DNA from: Theionarchaea archaeon
GTDB lineage: Archaea > Methanobacteriota_B > Thermococci > Methanofastidiosales > SZ-28-30
Direction of reading: 5' to 3'
Assembly (NCBI GenBank): GCA_018992685.1
Contig: JACVGT010000009.1
Span: 1-64,000, forward strand
DNA: 64,000 bases
Both the position numbers and the translations under genes were made by a program. Below the pieces are notes generated by a model. The model was not told the DNA's origin, ran no database searches, and was given only the letters and a program-made list of their open reading frames with translations. This document shows positions 7,824-16,529 of this stretch, piece by piece (positions within the stretch are counted from its first letter, which is position 1; each line of letters starts with the position of its first letter).

Positions 7824-9010
7824 GGATCCCCGATGAAGTGAGAGCCGATATTCCATTGACCCGAAAGGTAGCGTATTTGGACAATGCAGCTACAAGTCTG
7901 ACTCCTGCCCCAGTGGTGGAGGCTGTTGTCCGATACTACATGGAATACAAAGGGAATGTGCACAGGGGTGTTCATTCCCTGTCAGAAGAAGCTTCCCGGG
8001 CCTTTCATGAGGCACGCGAGAAGGTGGCTCACTTCATCAATGCGTCTCCTGAGGAGGTGGTCTTTGTGGGGAACACCACAGAGGCCCTGAACTGCGTGGC
8101 TCTGGGGCTGACTTTTGACCCCGGCGACATAGTGGTGACCACAGAACTGGAGCACCATTCTAATTTTCTTCCTTTTCTCAGGCTGCAAAATCGAGGCGTT
8201 ACCATGAAAGTTCTGGAAGCTGTACCTCCAGGTGTCCTGGACGGAGAACAGATGGAGAAAATCCAGGGAGCTCACCTGGTTACCTGCAGCATGATATCCA
8301 ATGCGATGGGTACTGTCCTCCCTGTGCAGGAGATTGGTGCAGCGGCCAGAAAGGAAGGGGCGCTATTTTGTGTGGATGCAGCTCAGGCTGCAGGACACGT
8401 CCCTTTGGATGTGAGAAAGTTGGGCTGTGACTTTCTTGCGTTTTCAGGCCACAAGGGCCCCATGGGCCCGACAGGCATTGGAGTGCTCTTCATGAAAGAA
8501 CGTGTTCAGAACCAGATGGAACCCTGTTTTCTGGGAGGAGGAGCAGTCAAGGACGTTTCTCTGTCAGGCTATCAGCTGGCAGATGTTCCTCACGGGTTTG
8601 AACCAGGAACTCCAAACATTGCAGGAGCTATCGGGTTGGGCGCTGCTTTGGACTACATTCGAAAAATCGGTATTTCTCACGTACAGAAACAGGAGGCCCT
8701 GCTCACCAGACTGACTGTGGATGAGTTCTCTAGTATCCCTCATGTGACATGGTACGGTTCTCGTGAACTGGAGACTCATGCAGGAGTCATTTCCTTTACA
8801 GTCGAGGGCATGAACTCTCATGATGTGGCGTCCATACTGGACACCCATGGGATCATGGTTCGTTCAGGCCATCATTGTGCCCTTCCCATAATGAAGAAGC
8901 TCTGTATTCCGGGGACAGTCAGAGCGTCCTACCACTGCTATAACACAGTGCAGGAAGTGGAGCTGATGGTTGACATCGTGAGAGAGGTTTCCAGGACTCT
9001 TGCAGGGTGA
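7820..9010 (+). CDS. SufS/CsdA-type cysteine desulfurase
   Basis: A group II cysteine desulfurase of 396 residues. It has YLDNAATSLTP at the N-terminus, GNVHRGVHSLSEEAS, the PLP-lysine in FSGHKGPMGPTGIG (about residues 210-223) and the active-site cysteine in RSGHHCALP (about 355). It removes sulfur from cysteine for Fe-S cluster or thiolation work. Its start overlaps the nadA stop by 4 bp, pointing to a dedicated role in building or repairing the NadA cluster, as with the nifS-like genes linked to nad genes in some Firmicutes (established parallel; the role here is inference). Confidence 0.92.
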   Translation: MRIPDEVRADIPLTRKVAYLDNAATSLTPAPVVEAVVRYYMEYKGNVHRGVHSLSEEASRAFHEAREKVAHFINASPEEVVFVGNTTEALNCVALGLTFDPGDIVVTTELEHHSNFLPFLRLQNRGVTMKVLEAVPPGVLDGEQMEKIQGAHLVTCSMISNAMGTVLPVQEIGAAARKEGALFCVDAAQAAGHVPLDVRKLGCDFLAFSGHKGPMGPTGIGVLFMKERVQNQMEPCFLGGGAVKDVSLSGYQLADVPHGFEPGTPNIAGAIGLGAALDYIRKIGISHVQKQEALLTRLTVDEFSSIPHVTWYGSRELETHAGVISFTVEGMNSHDVASILDTHGIMVRSGHHCALPIMKKLCIPGTVRASYHCYNTVQEVELMVDIVREVSRTLAG

Positions 9011-9014
9011 TACC

Positions 9015-10004
9015 GTGGACCTCTGCAGCGCATATCAGGCAATGCCCCAGAAAAACTGTGGGATTTGCGCATATGCAAGCTGTTCTACCTTTTTGCGAAA
9101 TGTGATTTTCAGAGGGGACTCCCTGAGAAAGTGTTTGTGGATGGAGCAGGGATATCCACTGGATACAGTGGCTATGGAGACCCTCGTTCAGGCCGTGCAG
9201 CCGAAGATCACTCAAGTGAAACCTGCTGCCCTCATTGAGCCCTGCACCACGCAATCAGGTATGGTGATGGCCGAACTGTACCTGGCTCACCGCGAAGTTG
9301 AGTATGGATACCTCGACCCTGTGGTGTGTGACATTCTTCCTGTCTGGACGGAGGCAGTGCGGTGCTCCAGGCAGCTAGGCATTGCTCGCATTGAATTTGG
9401 ACAAAAAGAGATACTCCTTTCAATTACGGGAAAGACTATTATCAGGCGTGCTGAGAACGAGGAGGACATTTCCAGGACAGGGGAATTGCTCTCACGGATT
9501 GTAGAAGGTGCAACAATCTGCACTTGTCTGTCCACCAGGATGGAGTGTATTTCCGGGGTGGGAACCTGCACAGACTCCAACCCCCCAAATATTACCCCAG
9601 AAGAGAGATCACACCTTCAATGGGTGGATGATGTAGCAGGAAGAATACGTGACACGTGGAAAACCTCTTCCTCTGATCTGGGCTCCTTATCTCTGAGAAG
9701 GCAGGCCATAGCTCTCCTGGCTTCCAACAATGGTGGCCTGCTGCTCCTGTCTGCAGCTCATCACCTTTCACTCCTTGAAGCAACACTCACAGATCTGAAA
9801 GAGCACACTTCCTTTCTGTCAGAGGAGACGCCCACAGAGGTTCGTGCTCTCGTTGAGACTGCTCTCACCAGAAATGATGGTACCACATACCATGACCTTT
9901 GTGGCTTTTTGCTGGAAGAGAAACCTCCACTGTACAAGGAACTTTTCAGTGTCATCTTTCATACTCATACCATTTCAAAGATTAGAGAACAGTATCTTAC
10001 GTAA
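9015..10004 (+). CDS. Fe-S-domain protein of unknown function, nadA/desulfurase operon
   Basis: A 329-residue protein. The N-terminal 45 residues form a 4Fe-4S domain of the kind found in CODH/acetyl-CoA synthase and RnfB proteins (CSAYQAMPQKNCGICAYASC, then LRKC). The middle has several other cysteines (TICTCLSTRMEC, VGTC) that could bind a second cluster. The C-terminal half is helical and unassigned. I start at the GTG at 9015 because GGGTGA at 9005-9010 is well spaced from it; a TTG at 9000 would overlap the desulfurase. It follows that gene by 4 bp, so it is likely an acceptor or partner of the mobilised sulfur or cluster. Confidence 0.65.
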   Translation: MDLCSAYQAMPQKNCGICAYASCSTFLRNVIFRGDSLRKCLWMEQGYPLDTVAMETLVQAVQPKITQVKPAALIEPCTTQSGMVMAELYLAHREVEYGYLDPVVCDILPVWTEAVRCSRQLGIARIEFGQKEILLSITGKTIIRRAENEEDISRTGELLSRIVEGATICTCLSTRMECISGVGTCTDSNPPNITPEERSHLQWVDDVAGRIRDTWKTSSSDLGSLSLRRQAIALLASNNGGLLLLSAAHHLSLLEATLTDLKEHTSFLSEETPTEVRALVETALTRNDGTTYHDLCGFLLEEKPPLYKELFSVIFHTHTISKIREQYLT

Positions 10005-10104
10005 TATCCTCTTTCTGTTTAATCTTCTGCGTCCCATGCGGTACCTGTGTCCGCAGAAGGTGAGAACCGTAAACCTTTAAAAAGAATTCAGCATAGGGAC
10101 GCCG

Positions 10105-10710
10105 ATGAAACTGGCGAAGCTTCTGACCCATCAGGATGTCATCGAATACAGTATCCTTCAGGGAAAAGTAGGAGTTATGGCCATCCATGGGGGAAATATC
10201 GAGCGAGGTACAGAGCAGATCGCCGTGTGCATTGCACAGAACAGCAATTCGTCATTATATGTGATCTCTCCCCGGACTCAGAAACGAGACTGGAAATTTC
10301 ACATCTCTTCAAACAAGATCAGTCCCAAGGATTCAGAGAAGCTCGCACATTTCCTCGGGCATATCTCCACAGCAATCTCCATCCATGGCCACGTCATAAA
10401 GCGTAATGTCATCTGTGTGGGAGGTCTGAATCACGAATTGAGGAGACGCATAGTGCAGTCCCTCAGAGAAGATTTCGATGTGGTGGACTCCATCGAAGAA
10501 GGGGGAATCTGCAGAAACCTTTCTGCAAAGAACCCCAAGAATATTGTCAACTTACCCAGAGACAAGGGGGTTCAGATTGAGATACCGCTCCTCATGCGGA
10601 AGGTGTTCAAGCACCGCCCCTGTGATGAAATGCCCACTGAAGAGACACAATTACTGGTTACCCGGCTGACTACGATTATTCAACAGATTGAGAAATCTCC
10701 AGAAGAGTGA
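10105..10710 (+). CDS. Poly-gamma-glutamate hydrolase-like (DUF867/PghP family) protein
   Basis: A 201-residue protein with the landmarks of the phage PghP zinc-hydrolase family: IHGGNIERGTEQIA near residue 27 (metal-ligand H and E), a central SIHGH near 95, then RRRIVQSLRE and a late GVQIEIP (about 155). Family members cleave gamma-glutamyl bonds; the archaeal substrate is unknown. TATA (CCTTTAAAAAG, about 10075) lies 28 nt ahead of the ATG, so it has its own promoter separate from the nadA operon. Its 3' end overlaps the convergent ThiR-like gene by 35 bp. Confidence 0.78.
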   Translation: MKLAKLLTHQDVIEYSILQGKVGVMAIHGGNIERGTEQIAVCIAQNSNSSLYVISPRTQKRDWKFHISSNKISPKDSEKLAHFLGHISTAISIHGHVIKRNVICVGGLNHELRRRIVQSLREDFDVVDSIEEGGICRNLSAKNPKNIVNLPRDKGVQIEIPLLMRKVFKHRPCDEMPTEETQLLVTRLTTIIQQIEKSPEE

Positions 10711-11485
10711 AAGCAGCACTCACTGCATCTTTTCCGAATATGTAGGCACAGGGCTCAATTCCAAACCCGCCTTTGTCAATGAGAACATCCCTGCACTCAT
10801 TCACTGAATACGAGAATGAGATTTCCAACTTCTTGAGAACAGATATCAGCGTATCAGTGTACTTGATGTTGATTACTGCTCTTTTTCCTGTTCTCAGTAG
10901 AAGAGAGGCCAGGTGGTGAGATGCGCCAAATTCGGGATCTGATACTGCTGTGATCACCCCGTGTACAGGGGCAAGCCGTCCAGGAAAAGCAGCTACTTCC
11001 ATGGGATTCCTAGCGTTTTCCAGGCTCATTGCAATGTTCATGTGCACCTGTGGCATGAGATCTATCACAGCCGAGCATGATTCCAGAATCGAGAGTGCTT
11101 CTCTCACATTCTCAATTACACTCTGTTTCTCGTCCAGTATTTCAGGGCTTCGAAGTTGATAACATACGGTACATCCCGGCAGGCTGTGAAGACTGCATGT
11201 TGACCCTCCTTCCCGCCATCTGAAGCAGGTTTGACAGAGATACAGAAGGATGTCCTTTTCCTCTTTGCCCTGGGCCATCATGCGGGCAATCTCCTGTGAT
11301 ACTTCATCCCGTTCAGGAGCAAATTCAACGCTCTGAGAAAGGTACTTTGATACCATTGCTTGTGAAACGTGGAGAGCACGGGAAATTTCTGTCTGCGTCA
11401 GCCCTGCATGTCTGAGGGCATGAGCTACTCGTATTCTGAGATCGTACAAGAGATTCTCCACAACTATGAGGCACGGGGGATACAT
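10676..11485 (-). CDS. ThiR-like regulator: HTH plus ThiN domain
   Basis: A 269-residue protein with an N-terminal HTH (TQTEISRALHVSQAMVSKYL, about residues 30-49), a Cys/His motif (CQTC, then C-x2-H and GCTVC, about 95-120) and a C-terminal ThiN domain (NIAMSLENARNPMEVAAFPGR, then EFGASHHLA and DKGGFGIEP). ThiN fused to HTH is the archaeal ThiR repressor layout, in which ThiN senses thiamine phosphates. The start at 11485 is 26 nt after the TATA-like GTATTTAAGG; a longer frame to 11602 reads through the promoter. No thiamine gene is adjacent, so the target is elsewhere or autoregulatory. Confidence 0.85.
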   Translation of the reverse strand: MYPPCLIVVENLLYDLRIRVAHALRHAGLTQTEISRALHVSQAMVSKYLSQSVEFAPERDEVSQEIARMMAQGKEEKDILLYLCQTCFRWREGGSTCSLHSLPGCTVCYQLRSPEILDEKQSVIENVREALSILESCSAVIDLMPQVHMNIAMSLENARNPMEVAAFPGRLAPVHGVITAVSDPEFGASHHLASLLLRTGKRAVINIKYTDTLISVLKKLEISFSYSVNECRDVLIDKGGFGIEPCAYIFGKDAVSAAFTLLEISQSVE

Positions 11486-11574
11486 TATAACTGGATTATA
11501 CTCCAACCTTAAATACATTGTGCAAATTTCGTGCTGATCCCAGTATTGATCCACAAGAAAAGCAGTGAGGAGTG

Positions 11575-12675
11575 TCAGGGCTTGCTCTGTTGAGACCACC
11601 ATTTCAAGACAATCACGAGAGTCACGGCAAGAGCTAAGAATCCAGTTCCCAGGCAGGTGCTGTCCTTCTGGGCTGGCTCAGGCTCTGGTGTTCCTTCAGA
11701 AGACAGGTCAACTCCATAGATGTTCAGGTTGTCATCTCTGTTGTCTGTCCATACGATATAGTCCCCGTAGATAACAGGTGCCCACTGGTCAGCAGGATCT
11801 GACGTAATCCGCGTCTCCTGCGATGTGACCAGACTGTACAGGTAGACATCAGTGTTGAGGTTTCCAGTCCGGGAATCCACCTTTTCCTGTGTCCATGCCA
11901 CTGTGGTTCTGTATACTGCAGGATACCACTGTGCACTCGGGCCAGAAGCTACAGTAGTCGCACTCTTTGTCACATAGTTGTACGCAATGATGTCCTCACT
12001 TGATCCAGTATAGTCCGTGTAGACTACTATTTCGCCATGAATCGCAGGGCTGTATTGGTCTTCCTGGCCGGAGGTGAGCTGGGTTTCTTCTTTGGTGACC
12101 AGATTGTACAGGTAGACATCGTAGTTTCCATGTCTGCTATCAGTCCAGACTACCCACTCCTGGTACATGGCTGGTTCCCACTGGCTTCCGGCATCAGCTG
12201 TAATCCGGAATTCCTCTCTTCTCGAAAGGTCGTACCCATAGATATTATAGTTACCATCTCGTTCATCAGTCCAGACCACCGTGTTACCATAGATTGCTGG
12301 TTCCCACTGGTCCTTTGAATTGGTTGTAATCTGGAATTCCTCTCTTGTCGAAAGATCGTACCCATAGATATTATAGTTACCATCTCGTTCATCAGTCCAG
12401 ACCACTGTGTTAGCATAGATTGCTGGTTCCCACTGGTCCTCCAAATTGGTTGTAATCTGGAATTCCTCTCTTGTCGAAAGGTCGTACCCATAGATATTAT
12501 AGTTACCATCTCGTTCATCAGTCCAGACCACCGTGTTACCATAGATTGCTGGTTCCCACTGGTCCTCCAGGTCAGCAGTCAGGGCAAACTCAGCAGAACC
12601 TCTAACAGAAGAGCACTGAAGTAGTATCAGACCGAGTACGAGTAGAATTCCCTCTACTCTCTTGGAATGGTTCAT
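11575..12675 (-). CDS. Secreted, membrane-anchored TolB-like beta-propeller protein
   Basis: A 366-residue surface protein: signal peptide (residues 1-26), seven blades of about 42-45 residues and a C-terminal membrane anchor (FLALAVTLVIVLKWW). Each blade carries QWxPAIYGNxVVWTDxRxGNxNIYxYDLxTxxE. The first three blades are nearly identical at DNA level with a 126-bp period; later ones are diverged. AAAGGAGG precedes the ATG at a good distance. Such propellers bind partners or polymers at the cell surface; no catalytic site is visible. A relative with the same period lies at 43046-44329. Confidence 0.82.
   Translation of the reverse strand: MNHSKRVEGILLVLGLILLQCSSVRGSAEFALTADLEDQWEPAIYGNTVVWTDERDGNYNIYGYDLSTREEFQITTNLEDQWEPAIYANTVVWTDERDGNYNIYGYDLSTREEFQITTNSKDQWEPAIYGNTVVWTDERDGNYNIYGYDLSRREEFRITADAGSQWEPAMYQEWVVWTDSRHGNYDVYLYNLVTKEETQLTSGQEDQYSPAIHGEIVVYTDYTGSSEDIIAYNYVTKSATTVASGPSAQWYPAVYRTTVAWTQEKVDSRTGNLNTDVYLYSLVTSQETRITSDPADQWAPVIYGDYIVWTDNRDDNLNIYGVDLSSEGTPEPEPAQKDSTCLGTGFLALAVTLVIVLKWWSQQSKP
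12190..12567 (-). repeat. Near-identical 126-bp tandem coding repeats (three copies)
   Basis: The segment starting CGTACCCATAGATATTATAG recurs at 12231, 12357 and 12483, exactly 126 bp (42 codons) apart, with only a few differences between copies. The repeats are in frame and encode propeller blades 1-3 of the surface protein. Such recent similarity implies duplication or gene conversion. Confidence 0.85.
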
Positions 12676-12840
12676 TTCTTATACCTCCTTTGCTGCCCTT
12701 GGATGTGAGGGCTAATCAGAAAGGATACTATTTACGATTATTTAAGGGTTTCTATCTTTCTAGGAGGTGAAGGACATTGCGTGTCTTGAAGATTAGGAAG
12801 TAGCATGGTTGGTACAAACATCCTGATAAGTCGTGCTGAG

Positions 12841-14193
12841 TCATCCTGAGGTCGTTGCCATTCTCACATAGGCATCAACATCGAACTTCCTTCTCAGCCC
12901 TTGAGCAGTCATGAACCTCACCGTGCCAAAAATGGGTCGTTCCTTCCAGGGTCTGTCGTGTTTCCCAAAACACCAGGCCACCCCGGTGTACCCATTGGGA
13001 TCTCTGCCATCAAGTTCGTATCTGTCATTCAGCATGAGAGCAGTCCGGTACGCAGTTTCAGGTGTTGGGCTCCATTCCAGGATTTTCTTTCCCCAGTACA
13101 TGCGCATGTAGCCGTGCATCTTTCCAGTTTTGACCATCTGGTTCTGGGCAGCATTCCAGTAGGGATCGTGGGTTTCAGCAGCTTCCAGTTCTTCGGGCGT
13201 ATACAGATATTCTCTGGGGTCTTTTTCATGCTCCTTCAACGTTTTCCTAGCCCATTGAGGTAACCCTTCAACCTGGTCGTACTGGCTATTGTAAAAGACA
13301 AAATTCATGCTCAATTCTCTTCTTACCAGTAATTGTTCCAGATAGGCATCTTTTCCAGGGCCATCTTCTCTTGAGACTTTCAATGCAATATATACCGGCG
13401 AAATCTGTCCAAAATGGAGATAAGGGCTTAGATTTGAAAGATAATCTTCTGTGGGGTCATTCCGGAGCTCAAGATAGAGGTCAATTTTCTCCCTTATGAA
13501 CCTCTGGAGAAGTAACTTAGCGGATTCAGTTCCTCCTTTGAATTTCGATGTCTGTACTGTCCTCCCTATGTTCAGGCCACGAAGAACAGCTTCCATGTCA
13601 CTGGGAGTGTCCACTTGCAGGGAATCGAATTTCATGGTCATTGAACTCGCTTCAGGATATGTACCTTCCAGGGGAACAAGGTAGTATTCCTTCATTCGTT
13701 CGATTTTTGGACGAAAAGTGGCTGCAGAGTACTCTTCCTTGGGTGAGGCCACTTCCACCGGGACTACAACATTTGTCTCCACCTGGATCACAGGACATGA
13801 GACATGAGAAGCAACAGAGGTCTGCCATTCCCGCTCTTTTCTCAAGTATCCTCTATCTACCACCACGAGGCAGGCATTACCAGCGAACCTGGGCACTGTG
13901 ACGGGTGGAGAACCAGACTGGAGAACAAACTGGACGTTCCGCTCTTCCAGTGAGGTCTTCACCTCTTTCAATCCCTCCAGCATGAACCGATAATGTCTTT
14001 CTTCAGTCTGTTGCTCATCAGTCAGGCAGAAGAAGACTACCACAGGGACATGAAGTTCATTTGCCCGGATAATGGCATATTCTAGGGCATGATTATATTC
14101 TGTGCGGTGGGATGATTGCATCCAGTACATGACATAGTCTCTGGGCTTTGTCTGATTCGTGTTCAGATACTGGATTCTCTCAGTGTGTATCAT
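12841..14193 (-). CDS. Class II CPD photolyase
   Basis: A 450-residue FAD photolyase that repairs cyclobutane pyrimidine dimers with light. Class II signatures are plain: DYVMYWMQSSHR near the N-terminus, DPYWNAAQNQMVKTGKMHGYMRMYW (about residues 340-365, shown as two overlapping motifs WNAAQNQM and GKMHGYMRMYWGKK), ILEWS, NDRYELDGRDPNGY and HDRPWKERPIFG. Length is typical. AGGGG sits ahead of the ATG. Its presence means the organism, or its recent ancestor, sees light, which is notable next to otherwise anaerobic genes. Confidence 0.94.
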   Translation of the reverse strand: MIHTERIQYLNTNQTKPRDYVMYWMQSSHRTEYNHALEYAIIRANELHVPVVVFFCLTDEQQTEERHYRFMLEGLKEVKTSLEERNVQFVLQSGSPPVTVPRFAGNACLVVVDRGYLRKEREWQTSVASHVSCPVIQVETNVVVPVEVASPKEEYSAATFRPKIERMKEYYLVPLEGTYPEASSMTMKFDSLQVDTPSDMEAVLRGLNIGRTVQTSKFKGGTESAKLLLQRFIREKIDLYLELRNDPTEDYLSNLSPYLHFGQISPVYIALKVSREDGPGKDAYLEQLLVRRELSMNFVFYNSQYDQVEGLPQWARKTLKEHEKDPREYLYTPEELEAAETHDPYWNAAQNQMVKTGKMHGYMRMYWGKKILEWSPTPETAYRTALMLNDRYELDGRDPNGYTGVAWCFGKHDRPWKERPIFGTVRFMTAQGLRRKFDVDAYVRMATTSG

Positions 14194-14574
14194 TACATCC
14201 CCTTTTAGGTGAAGGTTCCTGTCCTTTCAGGACATTCAACAGGCCTTTCTAACCTTGGAAAGTCGTGGGCCACATTCAAGAGGAGACAGGTTCTCAGGTT
14301 TTATGCACAAACAAACTGAAATGCGTGCCTGGTTTCCAATCCGACAGGGATACTGGAACCGGCATCACAGATCACAACTACAGAGTGTATCGGAATTACT
14401 TAAAGCTATCTACTGGCTGATTTGGAGTGTAGCCTACTGGGAGGCCCCTGATTGTTATGTAGAATCTGAATTAACCACCGCAGATCGAACACATCATATC
14501 CAGGCAGGAGCAGCATGGGGGGTGCAGATGCCAACACGTATGGAAAGGATTTTATTATAGAGGAATAACTCTCT
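14194..14574. other. Intergenic stretch without a supported gene
   Basis: About 380 bp between divergent genes. A short dyad (GTCCTTTCAGGAC within CCTGT...ACAGG, about 14219-14245) lies close to the photolyase start and could be regulatory. A TTG-started frame at 14255-14560 has no recognisable features and is not called. A TATA-like TTTTATTATAG near 14550 serves the next gene. Confidence 0.4.
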
Positions 14575-14781
14575 ATGATGATCGAGGATCTGAAGGAGAC
14601 CCGGCATATGATCTTTGCCAGGTACTTTTACAACCTTTCCTATAACAAAGACACGCAGGAATATGCATGTGATTGTATCAGTTTCAGAACCCGGAAGAAA
14701 TGCAGACACGTGGAAGAATTCAAGAAATACCTTGAGGATCTTGAAGAGAAAAGAAAACTCTTTCAGCTCAAGGACGAGTAA
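14575..14781 (+). CDS. Small SWIM-type zinc-finger protein
   Basis: A 68-residue protein with one CxCx(n)CxH motif (CDCISFRTRKKCRH, residues 32-45), the SWIM zinc-finger pattern known for DNA or protein binding. The rest is charged and helical. A TATA-like element about 25 nt upstream supports the start at one of two adjacent ATGs. It is 15 bp ahead of the adenylate-forming gene and likely co-transcribed with it. A lone SWIM finger of this size as a separate gene is unusual; in other systems it is fused to a larger protein. Confidence 0.68.
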   Translation: MMIEDLKETRHMIFARYFYNLSYNKDTQEYACDCISFRTRKKCRHVEEFKKYLEDLEEKRKLFQLKDE

Positions 14782-14796
14782 GATTGGGGAAATCCA

Positions 14797-16395
14797 ATGG
14801 CATATTATGATTTTGACCCTGACATGCAGGAGGTATTCTCTTCCCAGTTTGGGGATATCCCTCTGAGGAACTGGAAATCATGGCTTTCTATTTCTGATAG
14901 AGGCGAGTATGAGGATGTCGCCCTCAAACAATCAGGGTTGCCAGAGGAGAGTCTATCAAAGATTGATACAGAGAAAACAGATCCCAGATCCTTTTCTGTA
15001 AATGTTGACTCCTCCACGAAGTCTCATGAAGATTCTGTTCTAGTGTTCTGTCACACGTCGGGAACATCAGGTGGGAGTATCAAAGATGTGAAATGGTTTT
15101 ACATGTCAAAAGAGCTGGTGTCTCTTCTATGGGCCCCAGGAATGCAGGCCATCTTCCAGAAGAGTGGTCTTTCAAATCGGTCTGAAGCTGTGGTCTTTGT
15201 ACCCTCCCGCGGGAGCGATGATGGGTTATTCTACGGACATGGCAGGAAGGTGGTTAAGTTGTATTCTGCTGAGTTTTCTCAGCGGCTGGTCTTGTCCATC
15301 ATTAATCCAAATTCGTATCTCATATCTGAGTACAAGGATTCGCGCTCAATTGAGGTCCTGGCCGCGCTCCTGAACATGGACAGAATATCAGTGGTTTCTG
15401 CACCGTTCTTGACCGTTCTGGGATGGGCAGATCCCGGAAGGTTGCGTCTTGGCCTGGAAAAATCATTACGAGAACCTGTCGCCACTGTAGAGGGTGAACA
15501 GCTCAGGAAAAGGATTGAAACACAGGGGGTTGAGGCTGCAGCTCTCGAGTTACGAGGAGAGCTTTCCCAGGTACTCTCTGATGCCACTTTAATCTTCAGC
15601 GTAACTGCCATGACTGAGAAAGAATGGGACGTTATTCGCCAGTTTCTTAACTGGGAAAAAGGAGAGGAAAAGGTAACCAATCTATATGTGGGGAGCGAGG
15701 TGGGTCCCTTCGCAGCCAACCTTGAAGGAGACTGGGGGCGTATGCATGTTTTTCCTCTCACTATTCCAGTTGTAGAGCATAGAGGGGAAAGAGCCCTCAT
15801 TTCACGGACAGAGCTTGAAGAAGGGAGACTTCTAGTTTCCAGAATGCACAACGGTGAGCCCGTGATTAATATCGATACAGGAGATGTGGTGTGTATACAG
15901 GATCAGCACGGACTGCCGGTGATCGGCGGTGAGATCTTGCGGGATGGGTTCATGGTGAAGAGAGAGGTCATTCTATCTCCTGAAGTGGGCGGGAATCTCA
16001 ACGTCTTGGTGGGTTCATATTTTGATCTGGGGGAGATGAAGATAAGAAACCCGCGGTTACTGGTGGAATGCCTTTCTCAGAAATCAGGGATCAAAGGTGC
16101 CGTCGTGATCAAGGCTGCAGATGGCAGGTGGGAAATGGTAATTCCTGCAGGGGAGAAAAGGTCTTCTCAGAAAATAGAAAAGATTCTGTCTCTCTGTCCG
16201 GGCGGAGAGGTAGTTTATGAAGCACTCTCTCGAGGAGACATGAGCATTAGACTGGTGGAAAACCCCCTGGTATCAGAACTGTCGCATTCAACACTTCTAG
16301 AAAGAGTGAGAAATGGAGAACTTCCCAAAGGCGCTTTGACGAAGTGGCCGTTGTATGTGGTGGTGCCCTCAGGTTTTCCCCGCCCGCCTATCTGA
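14797..16395 (+). CDS. Divergent adenylate-forming enzyme (phenylacetate-CoA ligase-like)
   Basis: A 532-residue member of the AMP-forming acyl/aryl-CoA synthetase superfamily. The P-loop-like motif HTSGTSGGSIKDV is at about residues 85-97; VGSEVGPFAAN (about 300) matches the A5 motif; VINIDTGDVV (about 360) matches the A7 aspartate motif. The overall layout is closest to PaaK, and a C-terminal lid follows. Identity to any specific enzyme is low, so the acid substrate is unknown. It follows the SWIM-finger gene by 15 bp and has no CoA-pathway neighbours, so transfer to a protein or nucleic acid is as plausible as to CoA. Confidence 0.72.
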   Translation: MAYYDFDPDMQEVFSSQFGDIPLRNWKSWLSISDRGEYEDVALKQSGLPEESLSKIDTEKTDPRSFSVNVDSSTKSHEDSVLVFCHTSGTSGGSIKDVKWFYMSKELVSLLWAPGMQAIFQKSGLSNRSEAVVFVPSRGSDDGLFYGHGRKVVKLYSAEFSQRLVLSIINPNSYLISEYKDSRSIEVLAALLNMDRISVVSAPFLTVLGWADPGRLRLGLEKSLREPVATVEGEQLRKRIETQGVEAAALELRGELSQVLSDATLIFSVTAMTEKEWDVIRQFLNWEKGEEKVTNLYVGSEVGPFAANLEGDWGRMHVFPLTIPVVEHRGERALISRTELEEGRLLVSRMHNGEPVINIDTGDVVCIQDQHGLPVIGGEILRDGFMVKREVILSPEVGGNLNVLVGSYFDLGEMKIRNPRLLVECLSQKSGIKGAVVIKAADGRWEMVIPAGEKRSSQKIEKILSLCPGGEVVYEALSRGDMSIRLVENPLVSELSHSTLLERVRNGELPKGALTKWPLYVVVPSGFPRPPI

Positions 16396-16434
16396 ATTGG
16401 TTCGCTGCAGCATCTCCTCAGATTTGCTGCAACG

Positions 16435-16529
16435 ATCCTCCTAGGATTACCTGGAAACACTTTTTCTTCAACAATGAGATCAGTCGCAAGCCACAGAGAA
16501 ATCGCCATCACAAGGTAGCTTTTCCGCAA
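16435..16529 (-). pseudogene. Fragment of a CPBP-family membrane protease gene
   Basis: The minus-strand sequence encodes SYLVMAISLWLATDLIVEEKVFPG, which matches NYLVVAIFLWLVTAPIVEEIVFSG in the gene at 17467-18540. Shown pieces are LWLATDLIVEE against LWLVTAPIVEE. The flanking DNA is also similar (AAGCCACAGAGAAATCGCC here and AAGCCAGAGAAAAATCGCC at about 17730). Only the metal-binding EE region survives, so this is a partial duplicate. Confidence 0.65.

Noticed and set aside
14255-14560. 101-residue plus-strand frame in the photolyase/SWIM gap
   Set aside because: TTG start, no ribosome site, odd composition, no motif.
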